Shown piece by piece: positions 34,164-44,975 of a DNA stretch of 64,000 nt. The stretch is from Guillardia theta CCMP2712. Its lineage: Eukaryota > Cryptophyceae > Pyrenomonadales > Geminigeraceae. The stretch lies in assembly GCF_000315625.1 (NCBI RefSeq), contig NW_005434606.1, forward strand, positions 184,997 through 248,996, given 5' to 3'. The notes below the pieces were generated by a model, which saw nothing but the letters and a program-made list of their open reading frames with translations, was not told the origin of the DNA and did not search any database. The position numbers and the translations under genes were made by a program. The first letter of the stretch is position 1, and each line of letters begins with the position of its first letter.

Positions 34164-34560
34164 CGAAGTTAAGTGAAGATATCAGTTAAGTTCGGGAGGC
34201 AGCAGTCGGCAGGATGAGGGTTGGTTCTCAATGTCTTTCTCTTCTGACGGTCCGCACTGGCCAGGTCAAAACTGAAAGCCGCTCCCGGGCCGGAGTCTCG
34301 GACGGGCGGCCAGTGTCCCTCCGGGAGACCGGCGAGTCGGACGGTCCCGGTCCGAGTCCGAGCAAATTCTTCCGTCGGGGCGCCGGGCCGGGCCCGGGCC
34401 GCCGGGCACGGTTTCGTTGAACGGTTAGTGAGCGCCTCCGTCACAGTGTCCGATCCCGGACGGCCCTTTCAAGTCTGAGGCTCTGGCCCGGGCAGCCGGG
34501 CTGAGTCAGTTTACTACCGGCGTAGTACTGCCAAGTTACGGTTACATTCCGTTCCAATTC
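34164..34560. other. GC-rich island of restricted vocabulary
   Basis: Short member of the island class: TCGGACGGTCCCGGTCCGAG, CCGGGCCGGGCCCGGGCCGC, ACTACCGGCGTAGTACTGCC. It begins with GAAGTTAAGTGAAGATATCA, a weak match to the AAGTTAAGTTA element. Confidence 0.5.
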
Positions 34561-35289
34561 CCTTCTGGAATTTTTCACGTATCGAAAGGGGTTCTTATTC
34601 TCAAATATTTTGATTTCACGGTTCTCAAATTTTGTACTGCGATTGAAAAAGGTTCTGAAATATTATTGTCTAACAAAAAGAATCCTTTTCGCACAATTTT
34701 GGGCCATCTCCCCGCTCAGGCCCACCGTAATTCCCCGGCGCGCGCCGTGCCTGTGAAAATTTTTGCAATGGTCATGCTTCAGAGAAGCACGAATGAGGGT
34801 TCCATCTCTTACAAACAACATGTTTCTAAGCCATGGTTGCTTTTCAGAGAATGGTTTTGATCAAGGTTAGCTTATTCCAAATCAGTATTTGATGCATGGT
34901 GTAGGTTTGTCTATGAAATCGGTGTATACAGAAGTGATTTGATGTTGGTTGTTCAATTTTGCCACTTATTGCTCCTTGCGATGATGGGGCAAAATCGTTA
35001 TTATTGTAGCGTCATTACTCATGCACAATTATGGAGTGTGTTGGATGTGAATGTATTTGAGTCGAGCCAGTGACTTGTCAACCTGTTCTCATGTCCACCA
35101 ACAACTTGTAAATCAACAAGATGTAAATCCTCGGTGAGCTTTGATTGCTGCAAGATTTCAAAGACTCGAATACATTCCTAGCACAGTATTTCAGCTTTAG
35201 AGTTTTTCTTCAGAGCAGGCTGTCTGATGCACTATGTAGAAGGGAGAAAACTTTTCGCAGTGATTAACAGCAAAGAATTCAAGCCAGAT
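34561..35289. other. AT-rich intergenic
   Basis: No gene, repeat or motif of note could be supported in this AT-rich stretch. Confidence 0.4.
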
Positions 35290-36132
35290 GCGTTTTCAAT
35301 TAGGAGAGCAGTGCTGATGCATTGCTCTGAGGCTGTCAAATTTGTTACGGTGCAGATGAATTCCTTGTAAACTTTCAATTGCCGAAATTTTCAGATGAAG
35401 ATGTTCCGTGAGTAGAGTTGAGATCATGTATGAAGTCTCGATGAAATGAATATGAGTTTTGACAAAATCAGGCTTTTCGAACATGTGTTAAAATTTCCAG
35501 GGCCTCAGTGTTGGCAAGGCTTTGACATGATGCCAAACATTCATATGTCTTGGGACACACATGTGCGGCATATGCGTGCTTGTACTAAAAGACTTGCATG
35601 TTTCTGTTGAAAGTCGATCAACAGAGGAGAAACCTTGTCACCGCGCATGCTAGTTCGAATCTTTTATTGAAAATAGACATGTTCATTACTGGACTGCATC
35701 TACACGATCAATAAGCCCATCCTTCCTTGTGCATTTGAACTCCGATGTTCAAGTATGTGATCATTGCCACCTGGGTGACACCGCAAAAAATACAAGAAGT
35801 TTTCTTGCTTCTTGGATATCAGTCTTGGATTGCTTCAAAATAGGGCGGAAGGGACGGGCAGTAGATAATTGAATGACCTCAAACTCATCTTTTGTTGCTA
35901 CATTGTGTACATGCATGCCTGTTAACAAACAGACGAGGCGAATGCTCACTTGCAGCTTCGCGATTCGACAAATAAGGGCATCAGTGCATGGGCCAGGATA
36001 TCCACAATGACACGGCAACAATCCAAGAACTTTTGGATTGACAAACATTCCAGACATGTAGTCATGCATTAGAATCAGTAACTTGCCTAACACAGCTTGT
36101 TGATGCAACTGCTTTCTTTCTGATAATAACAT
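35290..36132 (-). CDS. Possible small gene in AT-rich DNA
   Basis: A 123-codon minus-strand frame from ATG 36132 reads plausibly (QQAVLGKLLILMHDYMSGMF, LGLLPCHCGYPGPCTDALIC) and is long for this AT-rich region. A possible donor follows CRIAKLQ near 35951. A second frame at 35484-35296 (FEKPDFVKTHIHFIETSYMI) might be a later exon. No domain was recognised and the pieces were not joined with confidence. It may be a decayed gene. Confidence 0.3.
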
Positions 36133-37062
36133 TGATGGCTGTCATTCAAGTCTAAAGTTGATGGGCCATATCCCCCAGTTCCTCTGACAGCAGTTGACTT
36201 AGATATTGGCTGAGATGAATCAAGATCTCGCTAACGATCAACATGTTCCCTGACTTCGAAAAGCGTTGACATACATCGAAGTTTGAATCCATTGCACTTG
36301 GTTCATCACCACAACAGAGCTGCATTCATGCAAGGTAGGTTCTTTTCAAGACCCTTCTTGTATATATGCAACAATACAACATGATTCGAAGCATACACGC
36401 ATGAAAATTCGATTGCAACACGTCCTCATGGTATCATGGCCATCGCTCCTTGTCGTGGCTCAAGCAGAAGGCGTGTGGGGTTGAGGAATTGACCCACCCC
36501 TACCTTCCGATTTCCATCTACTCAGGCTTTTTCAAAGGTAGGGGGTACTAGCTTTGGTCAAAGTAATTTGATTCAAATTTCCCTTGCGAGAGGGTCATTG
36601 AGCTATGGACCACAGGGGTGGGTGCTGTTTGACCACTTACCGGTAATCGAACATGATACTTTTCGACGCCAATTCCAGTACGGAGAGCCCATACTTTTAA
36701 GATTTCATCCTTCCTCCCTTGAATCCGATCCACCCCACCCTGACTCTGACGGAGGGAAACGTACGGGTTCTCTAAACTATCTGAAACCACCCATGCGAAC
36801 CTCACAGAAAATGAGGGACTTTTGTGGTACAACCTCATGTATGGGGAGCCCTGAGGACCTCCGTACAAATACCACAACGCTTTGGAACAAGTATTTTAAA
36901 GGCAGTACAAACAAAACGCCCTGGTACTAAAGATTCCAGAAGGGGATTGGAACGGAATGGGCACACCCGGAGCAGATGCCATGATGGCCGGGCAGCGGCA
37001 CCCGGCCGTCCCGGCACACCCGGGCCGGTCAGGGTTGAACCATCCTTGTTTGGGCCCGGTGA
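36133..37062. other. Intergenic with short GC island
   Basis: The left part is mixed composition with CCACCCCTACC (36489) and GGTAGGGGGTACTAG (36537-36551). From 36980 there is a short CCGGGCC-rich segment (CCCGGCCGTCCCGGCACACC) abutting the 3' end of the next gene. The minus-strand frame at 36548-36877 has no coding signs. Confidence 0.4.
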
Positions 37063-39229
37063 TTAAGGGTTCGGGGGCGCTACGGCATCCCAGGCCTGCA
37101 CTCTGAGCTCGTCTTGGCGGTACACACGCTTGTCGACCGCCGTCCCTGCCGCGCCCTGGCGTCAGGAGTAGAACATCATTCGTGGTCTGTTGCTCACCGA
37201 CAGTAACGTAGCCGTTGATGTCAAGCTTGCCGTCTACTCCCGTGAACACTTCTAGCAGACAAGAAGTGAAAGGGGCTGTCAGGAGCCGAGACTGAACCTC
37301 ACCCTCCTTGCGGTTGCCAGTAAGCAAAACGTCACCCACGAGCCACACCACAGAGCCTGGTGGGGGTCAGCTGAGGATTCGCAACCCTCAGCCTTCTTAC
37401 CTTGGTCCATCACTGTGACTCCGATGCTGCAACGAAGAAGGTTGTCATCAGATCACGTGAGCATGCTCTACAGCTGGAGAGAATTCGGGCCAAAACGGAG
37501 TGGTACTCACTCGTTTTGCTGAAACTTGCCGCCATGCACATTAGCAAGAGCTCTTCACAAGTGACGAAATCATGATTCCGAGGGCATAGCAAGGAAATAA
37601 ACAAACCTGTCCGCTACAAACAGGCCATGCTCTCCATTGTTGCAAACCACATTCTCCCTTAGCTTCCCCCAGGAATGCTTATTTGCCTTGCAATGGATGA
37701 GCACAGCCCCGGCAGCAATTCAACTCTGAAATCTTACCAAGCTGATACCACACTTCTTGAATCCCCTCACTTCATTTCCCTTTTTCACCATTTTCATTGT
37801 CATCCAAACTCATCCTCTGCTTTCACCTCAGCAACCAGTTTTCCTCCAAGTGTAACGCAGATGCCAGCGCTTGATCCTGTTGCAAAATGAGTATGTGTCT
37901 GTTTTTTGTTGGGTTTAAAACTCACCTTCACCACCTTCCACTTCATTATTCTCAAGTTCACACAGTGTTCTATTCCCAACCACAACAAAGGCAGACTGAA
38001 GAACGTCAAGGACAGGCACAGTCTTTGTAACAGGGAATACCATAGATATGTTGCTGAGCGAGGATCCATCGCAGCATAACCATGCTCCTGAGCTGCAGAT
38101 GATGCCTGCACAATATAAATCAACTCCAGCAACTGTTTATGAGAAAGACCTGTAAACTTACCCATCTTGCAATCTTGCAGAACACATCGACTAATGATGC
38201 CTCTCGAGTCTTCTCCACTTATCCCCACGCAACTTCCATTGATCGCCTGTATGCTGCAACAAAAGACTGAGTGTCAAACCGCCCACATGCACGCTTGCTC
38301 TCCACCTGCAGCTCTCTAGTTGAAGAGTTCCTCCTTCAACTCCGATGCAGCAACAGTCTCCATTATCGTCCGACACATTCACGCCAGCAATTTGTTGTGT
38401 GCCATTGCCCGATTGACCTTCAAAGCCTGTTTGCTGCGTAAGAGAGCAATAGCAGAGCATCCTTTCCATCTTCAAATTACCACCCACAAAGTAGACACCC
38501 CCAGGATGATAGAATCGGATTCCTCGAGACAAAAATGTCTCGTTCTGCCGTGCGCAACATTAAAACCGCTTCAGTCTCTCTCCCTCCTGCCTTCGTTCTC
38601 CCTTCACCCCCTCTGTCCCTCCATCCCTCCTCCATGTCATTCTTTCCTGTACTTGTCTCGTCATCACACGGCTAAAACTTGAGCTACATTGTCCCCTACT
38701 CTGAGCATGTTACCTTTGCCATCTCGACTTCCACTAAGGAGGCATGTGACGGGTTGGCACGTAGCATGGGTGCATCCTGTGACAATCTTCATCGTCTCGC
38801 TCAAAGAAAGTGTCCACATACCTCATCCAAACTCAAAGGCCGCGACGAGTTCTCATCGTCCTGGACGATTCTGACAGATTTTCTCAGCAACAGGGAAGCA
38901 TTGCCGATCTCCGTGCGAAGGCCCAAGGATATGCTACTGTCTGATAAAGACAACCATCATGAGGTCGACATACTGTCTCATATCCTTACGATCCACAACC
39001 ACCCTGCGCAGCAACTCAATCCCGACCTCCTCCTTTACACGTTGGATCTCCTCCTTGTCAAGAAGGTAAGGGAAAAGCGTAGGCGGGAGAAAATCCTTCT
39101 TACAAGAGTCGCACGGTCAAGATGTATCTGATTGTTGACTGGAGCCAACACCGATCCATTTGATGATCTCATCACGCACAGGAGCAGCAGGGTAAGGGTG
39201 AGAGCCAAAGGTCTCCTGCATCCCGCCAT
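37063..39229 (-). CDS. Secreted beta-helix-like protein, many exons
   Basis: ATG 39229 opens a strong signal peptide (RRPLALTLTLLLLCVMRSSN then GSVLAP). Exons then read EEIQRVKEEVGIELLRRVVV (39070 down), LGLRTEIGNASLLLRKSVRI, GIRFYHPGGVYFVGGNLKME (38520 down), GQSGNGTQQIAGVNVSDDNG with CCCIGVEGGTLQLESC, VGISGEDSRGIISRCVLQDC, GIICSSGAWLCCDGSSLSNI, AGICVTLGGKLVAE, NVVCNNGEHGLFVADR, NVHGGKFQQNE, IGVTVMDQ, VVWLVGDVLLTGNRKEG, VFTGVDGKLDINGYVTV and a last exon ending VQAWDAVAPPNP at 37063. Short beta-rungs with Gly-Val/Ile turns and Cys, each about one per exon, fit a right-handed parallel beta-helix. It parallels the gene at 25294-27472 in fold and secretion, but exon structure differs. The substrate is unknown. 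Confidence 0.7.
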
Positions 39230-39449
39230 TGCAGGATCTGACGTCCCTGCACCTTCCTTGAATGCCATATCTTCACCTGACCTGTCTAGCTGCTCTACAC
39301 TCGGGATTGAGCTGAGAGCAGCAGCATCAGAGCAAGCAGGCGCAAGCTGTGTTTTCTGCTCCAAAGTTCCTCCTCCCTTCAGCCATATTAGTATGGCACC
39401 AGCCACACCGGGCCATGGACAAGCCGCATCTAGGTTTCAAAGAATTTTC

Positions 39450-41883
39450 AATCTAGGTTGAAACACGGTACAGATTTGAACAATGTTGAGCACTGACATT
39501 TGAAATTCTCACACAAGTTTCGTCTTTGTAATACTTTTTTCCGAGTCTTGTTATTTCAGCGAGCTGCCGGGCCTGCCCGGGCCGCCGGAGACCTGTATGA
39601 CCGTCGCTCGGTCTAAGCACTGAGGGGGTGGGGGTAGTCACAGTCAGATGTGTCTGCCGACGACTCGCGCGACTCAAATAGATGTACCTTTTCACAAAAC
39701 GTTTTAAATGACGGTCGAGTCTGTTTTTAAACAATGCTGAAATTATTCTAAATTATTCTCTAATATTTCAAACATACGAGATAGTATTCATCTGTAGGTC
39801 CTAAAATCTCGATATGAGATCTGCTGCTACCCAGAGATTTCATTCCGAAAAGGTATCTTTTCAGTTCCCTAGGGACTCTCATTTCCGTTAACCGATAGCC
39901 CCTAGATTTTCTCCCCTATGCTGACGATCTCACATAAAGGCTGCGGGACTAAAATAAGGCTTCCCACAGGGGGTCGGGTGATAGATCCGGCATGACTGTG
40001 ATCACCCCATGAATCAATAATAATTTGCAGCGAAGATATATGGTGGGGTCATAGGGGTCGTACGAGCAATTGGCCTGGGGGTACAAGGGGCGTTTAAGTG
40101 CTTGGCTCATAAAAGATGTTGGGGTGTATCTGAGATGTTACCATGGAAGGGGTGGGTGAAATGCTATTTGATGTAGTCCACCCGTGATACACACGTGAAG
40201 ATGACGGGTGGGCTATAGGGTGATTGAATTTGTGGGGTCCAAATGCTTGGAAGAAGGGGGGTTGACTGAAGCAGTCAGGAACACCTACAGGGGGGTGGTA
40301 GGGGCGAAAAACAAAAGTTCTAGAATCTGCTAGAAGATTGAGCGGAGGGGGTAGGGAACAGGATTGCGTGTGAGATGGAGGGACTGCCTCGTCCTCTTGC
40401 TTATCGATGCCAGACTCGATAAAAGGATGACCATGGGGTGGGAGAAGATCGAGTTGAGCCCGCACAGTGTACACAGATTTCAGCAGGGTAGGGTGGGGTA
40501 GCTGTTTGAGATTTCTAAAAATAAGTTTTAGATGGTCATAAAGAGAACCGCCCAACCATTAAAATACATATAAGTTTAATATACTTTTGATTTTTACATA
40601 TATATTAAAGACACTGATTTCGTTTTAGGAAGTGTACAAGTTATTTAAAACCTACCCCCCGAGATGGATCTAGAGTGTTTGATGTTATCACATTGCATAG
40701 GGGTAGGTACTTCCGAAGTACCCCTGGGTACACCTTTGCCTTGGTTTTGTTTCAAAGTACTGTGAGAATCCCTAGACATGACTTTGTTTTTTAATAGCTA
40801 ACTTCTTATGAAAGTTTATGTAGTCGCTGACCCTAACACTCCCCTCTAGATGTGGGTACAGACTACAGATTAAAGTTCTTATATGGTAGGGTACTATACC
40901 CTACCCTATGTGGCATGAAGACATCCCGTGGGCCCCCCATGCGGGATTGAAATCTCCTCCGAAAATAATTGTATAAAGTGAAACCCTGTGATTTGGATCT
41001 TGTCTTACCTAGACCAGTACCCCTCAGGGCAAAACATGACCCCTATAGGGCGGGGTGAAAATTGAATCTCGATTGCTGTAATGGGGGTACTGCTAGGACA
41101 CAAACCGGTCTTTTAGATGTCAAAATGAGGGGTAAAAAACCTGAATTATCTGGAATGAATACAGGTGGGTACTTTCTGAGGGGTAGGGGTATGTTCAATG
41201 AGGGGTAGGGGTGAGCAGGGGTGTTGAGGTCCCCACCGCGCTAATGGGAGGTTGCGAAACAGCGTGGAGAGAGGTAGGAGAGGAAGAAGGAGGAGAAGTC
41301 AGGGATGAAGGAGGTGGAATAATGAGATATCATGGCATTGGCACAGGGTTTGACCTTGCTTTAAGATGTGCAGATAGAATTTACTGGTGTTGAGAAAGAT
41401 CCGCTGTCCAGCGAACAAAGTTTTCGTAGAGACATTTTCTTTTTGGAATGTTTTGACTGAACGAACCTTCAGTATCAAGCGCTTGGAAGCATATGATGGA
41501 GATGGTTTTGCATGATTGAAAAAATATGTTTGAACTCTTTACTCTCACCGAATTGAGTGGATCGCATTGTAATTGGATCTAATATCACATGATACGGATT
41601 GGCTTCGAATTCGCCCCTCTCTGATGATAATTACAAACAGGCCACTGTTGCGATCTTTTTTTATATTCTGCAAATACCTTTCAAAACTTTGAAATCCATT
41701 CTTGTTTCTTTTCATATCATTTATTCGGTAGAAAGATGGTAGACATGCGTAACTCGTGAAAATTGTGCAACCCGCCTGCTCACGCAAAGACTTGTACCGT
41801 ATCAGCTTCTTCTCTGATCCTTGCCCCGCAGAATTCTACCGTCATCATATGAAAAGATCAACATCCATCCTTGTATAAGAAAT
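39450..41883. other. Long intergenic gap rich in GGGGTAGGG motifs
   Basis: About 2.4 kb without a gene. A short CCGGGCC segment occurs at 39565-39590. From 40030 to 41230 the plus strand has many GGGGT-containing motifs (GGGGGTACAAGGGG, GGGTAGGGTGGGGTAGC, GAGGGGTAGGGGTATG, GAGGGGTAGGGGTGAG), separated by AT-rich DNA (40556-40650). A 60-codon plus frame at 41211-41393 is not convincing. Confidence 0.5.
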
Positions 41884-44091
41884 ATGCAGAGGGACAGTGG
41901 AGGGAAGACGGCTCCCGTTTTACCAAAACTGAAAAGCCCGCAAATGTACCAAGCGAGCAAATCATCATCGTCAACAACTGGGCACAGTGGAACAGAAAGC
42001 GAAAGTTCTGGTAAGTTGACCTGTTGAAGTGCAACCCGACATCTGACGCTGGGTTTGTTCAGTCCTTGGAAAGCGCAACAGCTCGGAGTTGGACATTGAC
42101 AGCATAGAGCCTGATGAGCTGAAACGGCAGATCTACCGCCTGGCGCAAGACAACAGCAATCTGAAACAAGCTCTGACCAAGTCTCAAGAGGAAGTGAAGA
42201 AGCTCAAAGCCGTGATTGAGCTTCATGAAAGCCAAAAGAAGTCCAAGGAGGACAAATCTCAGTCCAGGTGCCGTGCAGATGAACGAGATCGAGCAGTGGT
42301 GCTGACTATGGTCTATGTGCAGGTATTGGACTGAAGCCGAGCATCAGAGATTCCTCGATGCTCTTCAAACTGTGGGACCGAAAGATGTTAAGGCTATCGC
42401 ACAGTTTGTAGGGACCCGTTCAGCGACGCAAGTACGAACTCATGCGCAGAAGTACTTCATCAAGCTTGTGAGACCAAGAGCAGTCGATGCGCCTCTTTGT
42501 GTTTAATTGTCTCTTGACTAGGCGAGGATGAAGAAATCAGCAGAGGAGGCAGCTAAGACTGGAGGCCCCGACGCTGCGCAGGCATGGTGGTTGAAGGTAC
42601 TTGAGAGGAGCAATCCTATGACAGCGAGGTCACGCTATGTGTTAGGCCATGCAAAGCAAATCATCCTCGTCATCCTCATCCTCCTCCTCAAGTTCAGAGA
42701 GAGAGAAGTCTGATCGGTGAGTGGTAAGAAGCGTTGGTCACATGACACTGATAAGGTTGTGTAGCAAATCTAAGAAGGATGCGAAGAAGCACGGCAGCCG
42801 ACACCTGGACATCAACGAGATGGACTCGAGCAGCATTCAGGTCCAGCTGTCCTCCAAGAGAGGATAGGCTTTCTCTGACGTGAATGCAGGCGCTTGCTGA
42901 GATGGTCTGCGCGTCGGCATCCGCCCTTGAAGCCTCGTCCACTGGCACGAAGAACTCACCGGAGAAGAAATCAGAGAAGAGGTAAAAACCTGATTCCCTG
43001 CTCCTTCACACTCCTCCATCCCTCCTTGCCTTCGCTTCTTCTCTCTTCTTGGCTGTTTCTCCACCATCTGCCCCACTTTCCGTTTCTATGCTCCTCTCTT
43101 TTCTGGCGCTCGTGAAATCATTGCACCATTTTCCTTGGTCTGCTGTTTTCCCTTCTCCGCAGTCCTTTTTCCTCACTCCTTACCCCTCTTCCTGTAGGTC
43201 AAGACATGCGGAGGCAGGGACCACAGACGAGCCCTCGTCCTCGAGGAGAACGTCTAATGCCACGTCTACGAAGAGCAAGGCCTCAACCCTCGAGCTCGGG
43301 GGACTGCAGGCGACTCGGACGGGCAAAGGAAACAACCTAACGTCTTCCTCCAATGAGGTACGCGGCGGCGGCGGCGGCAGTGGCAGGAGGAGGAGGAGGA
43401 GGAGGAGTATCTCTTTGCGTGCTTGGCTGACATGACGAGTAGGAGTCGGGGGCGACGGACGGGAGCTCTACCCATGGGAACGGTACCTCGAATGGCAGCT
43501 GGAACGAGTCGGGATCAAACAACAGCATGAGCCTCAACTCGGAGGGGTCGTCAAATAATGCAAGTTCGCACAACTCCGATGGTAAGAATGATGAAGATGA
43601 GACGAGATGGATGATGTGGTTGTCTGGAGCGGTTGCAGCCAGGGCCTTTGTTCCTGTCCCTTGCTCTCTGTTGCGTTGTGATCTGCCGACAAGACCTGCA
43701 TGTTCCTGCGTCGCTGATGATGAGGTGCAGGGGGTTCGAACAACTCCAATAACGACAGCGGAGGAGTCTCGGACGGTGGAGGATCGGACGGAGAGCCGAG
43801 CACGAGATGGTACGTGCCACGTGGCGGTTTTTTGTAAGCTAAGATGGTTGTGCATGGGGGGAACAGAGACACGCGAGCATGCGGGGAAGGAAGTCGTCAC
43901 TCGGCCCAGCTCTTTCCCAGCAGCAGTGGGGGAGGGGGGGAGGAGTGACGTCATGGTTGGTTGTGCTCGCGTGTCCGATGGTGTTTTTTTTGTCTATCAG
44001 TGTACATAGAGATGAAGAGATTAAAAAAGGATCTTGTCCCGTCAGTGGCACTGCAGCACCGACCGGCGCCGCACACGCAGGGCGTGTTTGA
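41884..44091 (+). CDS. SHAQKYF-class single-repeat MYB transcription factor
   Basis: Exon 1 is 41884-42010, exon 2 is 42063-42267 and exon 3 is 42323-42467. Exon 2 encodes a coiled coil (IEPDELKRQIYRLAQDNSNL). The MYB repeat in exon 3 begins RYWTEAEHQRFLDALQTVG and ends IAQFVGTRSATQVRTHAQKY followed by FIKL. THAQKYF is the diagnostic variant of the plant/algal SHAQKYF class (one MYB repeat, two of three Trp replaced). Exon 4 is KKSAEEAAKTGGPDAAQAWW. Later exons are Ser/Asn/Gly-rich (SSSSTTGHS-type at the start, NESGSNNSMSLNSEGSSNNA near 43520), probably a disordered activation region. The start is the first ATG in frame. The stop at 44089-44091 lies at the edge of a GC island, so the last exon may be mis-assigned. 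Family members act in circadian, light or differentiation control. Confidence 0.88.
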
Positions 44092-44830
44092 GTGAGAGTC
44101 ACTAACACGGTAGACTCAGTGCAGCCGCTGAGTACTGATCAAGCACTTCCAGTGCATGATGGTGGTGATAACTTGCGGGCCAAGCCTGGCCGACTCGCCA
44201 TATCGCCGCGGTGGCCAAACGTTGAACAAGCCTGGCGGTCCGATCACGGTGCCTGGCTTCTGAAGCCACGGTTGAATCGACGGTCAACCGTGACCGTACC
44301 GTCATCGGGGGGGGCGTCGCCGCTGAGCCAGCCGGGCCAGTGCCACTGTGACGCGCAGCCGAGGGCTTGTGACGCGCAGCCGAGGGCTTGCCACTGTGAC
44401 GCGCAGCCGAGGGCTTGCCACCGCCGGACGCACTGGCACCGCGCCGCGGCACGGCACTGCAGGGCGCGGCTCCGGGTCGTGTACGGTACCCCGCGAGGAC
44501 GGGCCTCCGAGTCGGGGGGGACCCGGTACCCGCGGCCGCCTACCGGCGGATCGGACTCGTGACCGCCGCGACGCCGGGCGGGGCCCGTGGGCGGCGGCGG
44601 GTCACTAGTACGGTAGTACCATCGTGCCGTGGCCTTGGCGTCCGACAGGCTCGGTGACTAGGCTAGCCGGTGAGTGGCAGCCTAGTACTTCACTTTGAGT
44701 AAACTCGGAGTACTGTACGGGGTCACGGTGGCGGCCGTGTCCGTCCGATCACTGAGGCCGCGGCTCAGTTCCTGGCCCGGCCCGGGCCTGGCCCGGCCCG
44801 GCCGGAACTTCCGAGGCCTGCCATAGTCGG
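44092..44830. other. GC-rich island of restricted vocabulary, with tandem repeat
   Basis: It contains GTGACGCGCAGCCGAGGGCT repeated three times within 44341-44420, CGGTCCGATCACGG, ACTAGTACGGTAGTACC and CTTTGAGTAAACTCGG (a weak match to the dispersed AAGTTAAGTTA element, reverse). All frames are Arg/Pro/Gly-rich. It separates the MYB and RAP-domain genes. Confidence 0.55.
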
Positions 44831-44975
44831 AAAAACCAGGGAAAGAAACATGGGGAGAGAAAGAAGAGAGGGAGGAAAGTGAAGAGGAGGAAAGAGAAGA
44901 GGAGGAGGGTAAGAGATTAGTAGAGGAAAGACAAGTTTCAGCAAGGTTGCCGCTTTTTTGAGTCAGCTCGATGCG

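Noticed and set aside
36548-36930. Frames on both strands next to the short GC segment
   Set aside because: Both strands are open with no codon bias, splice support or domain.
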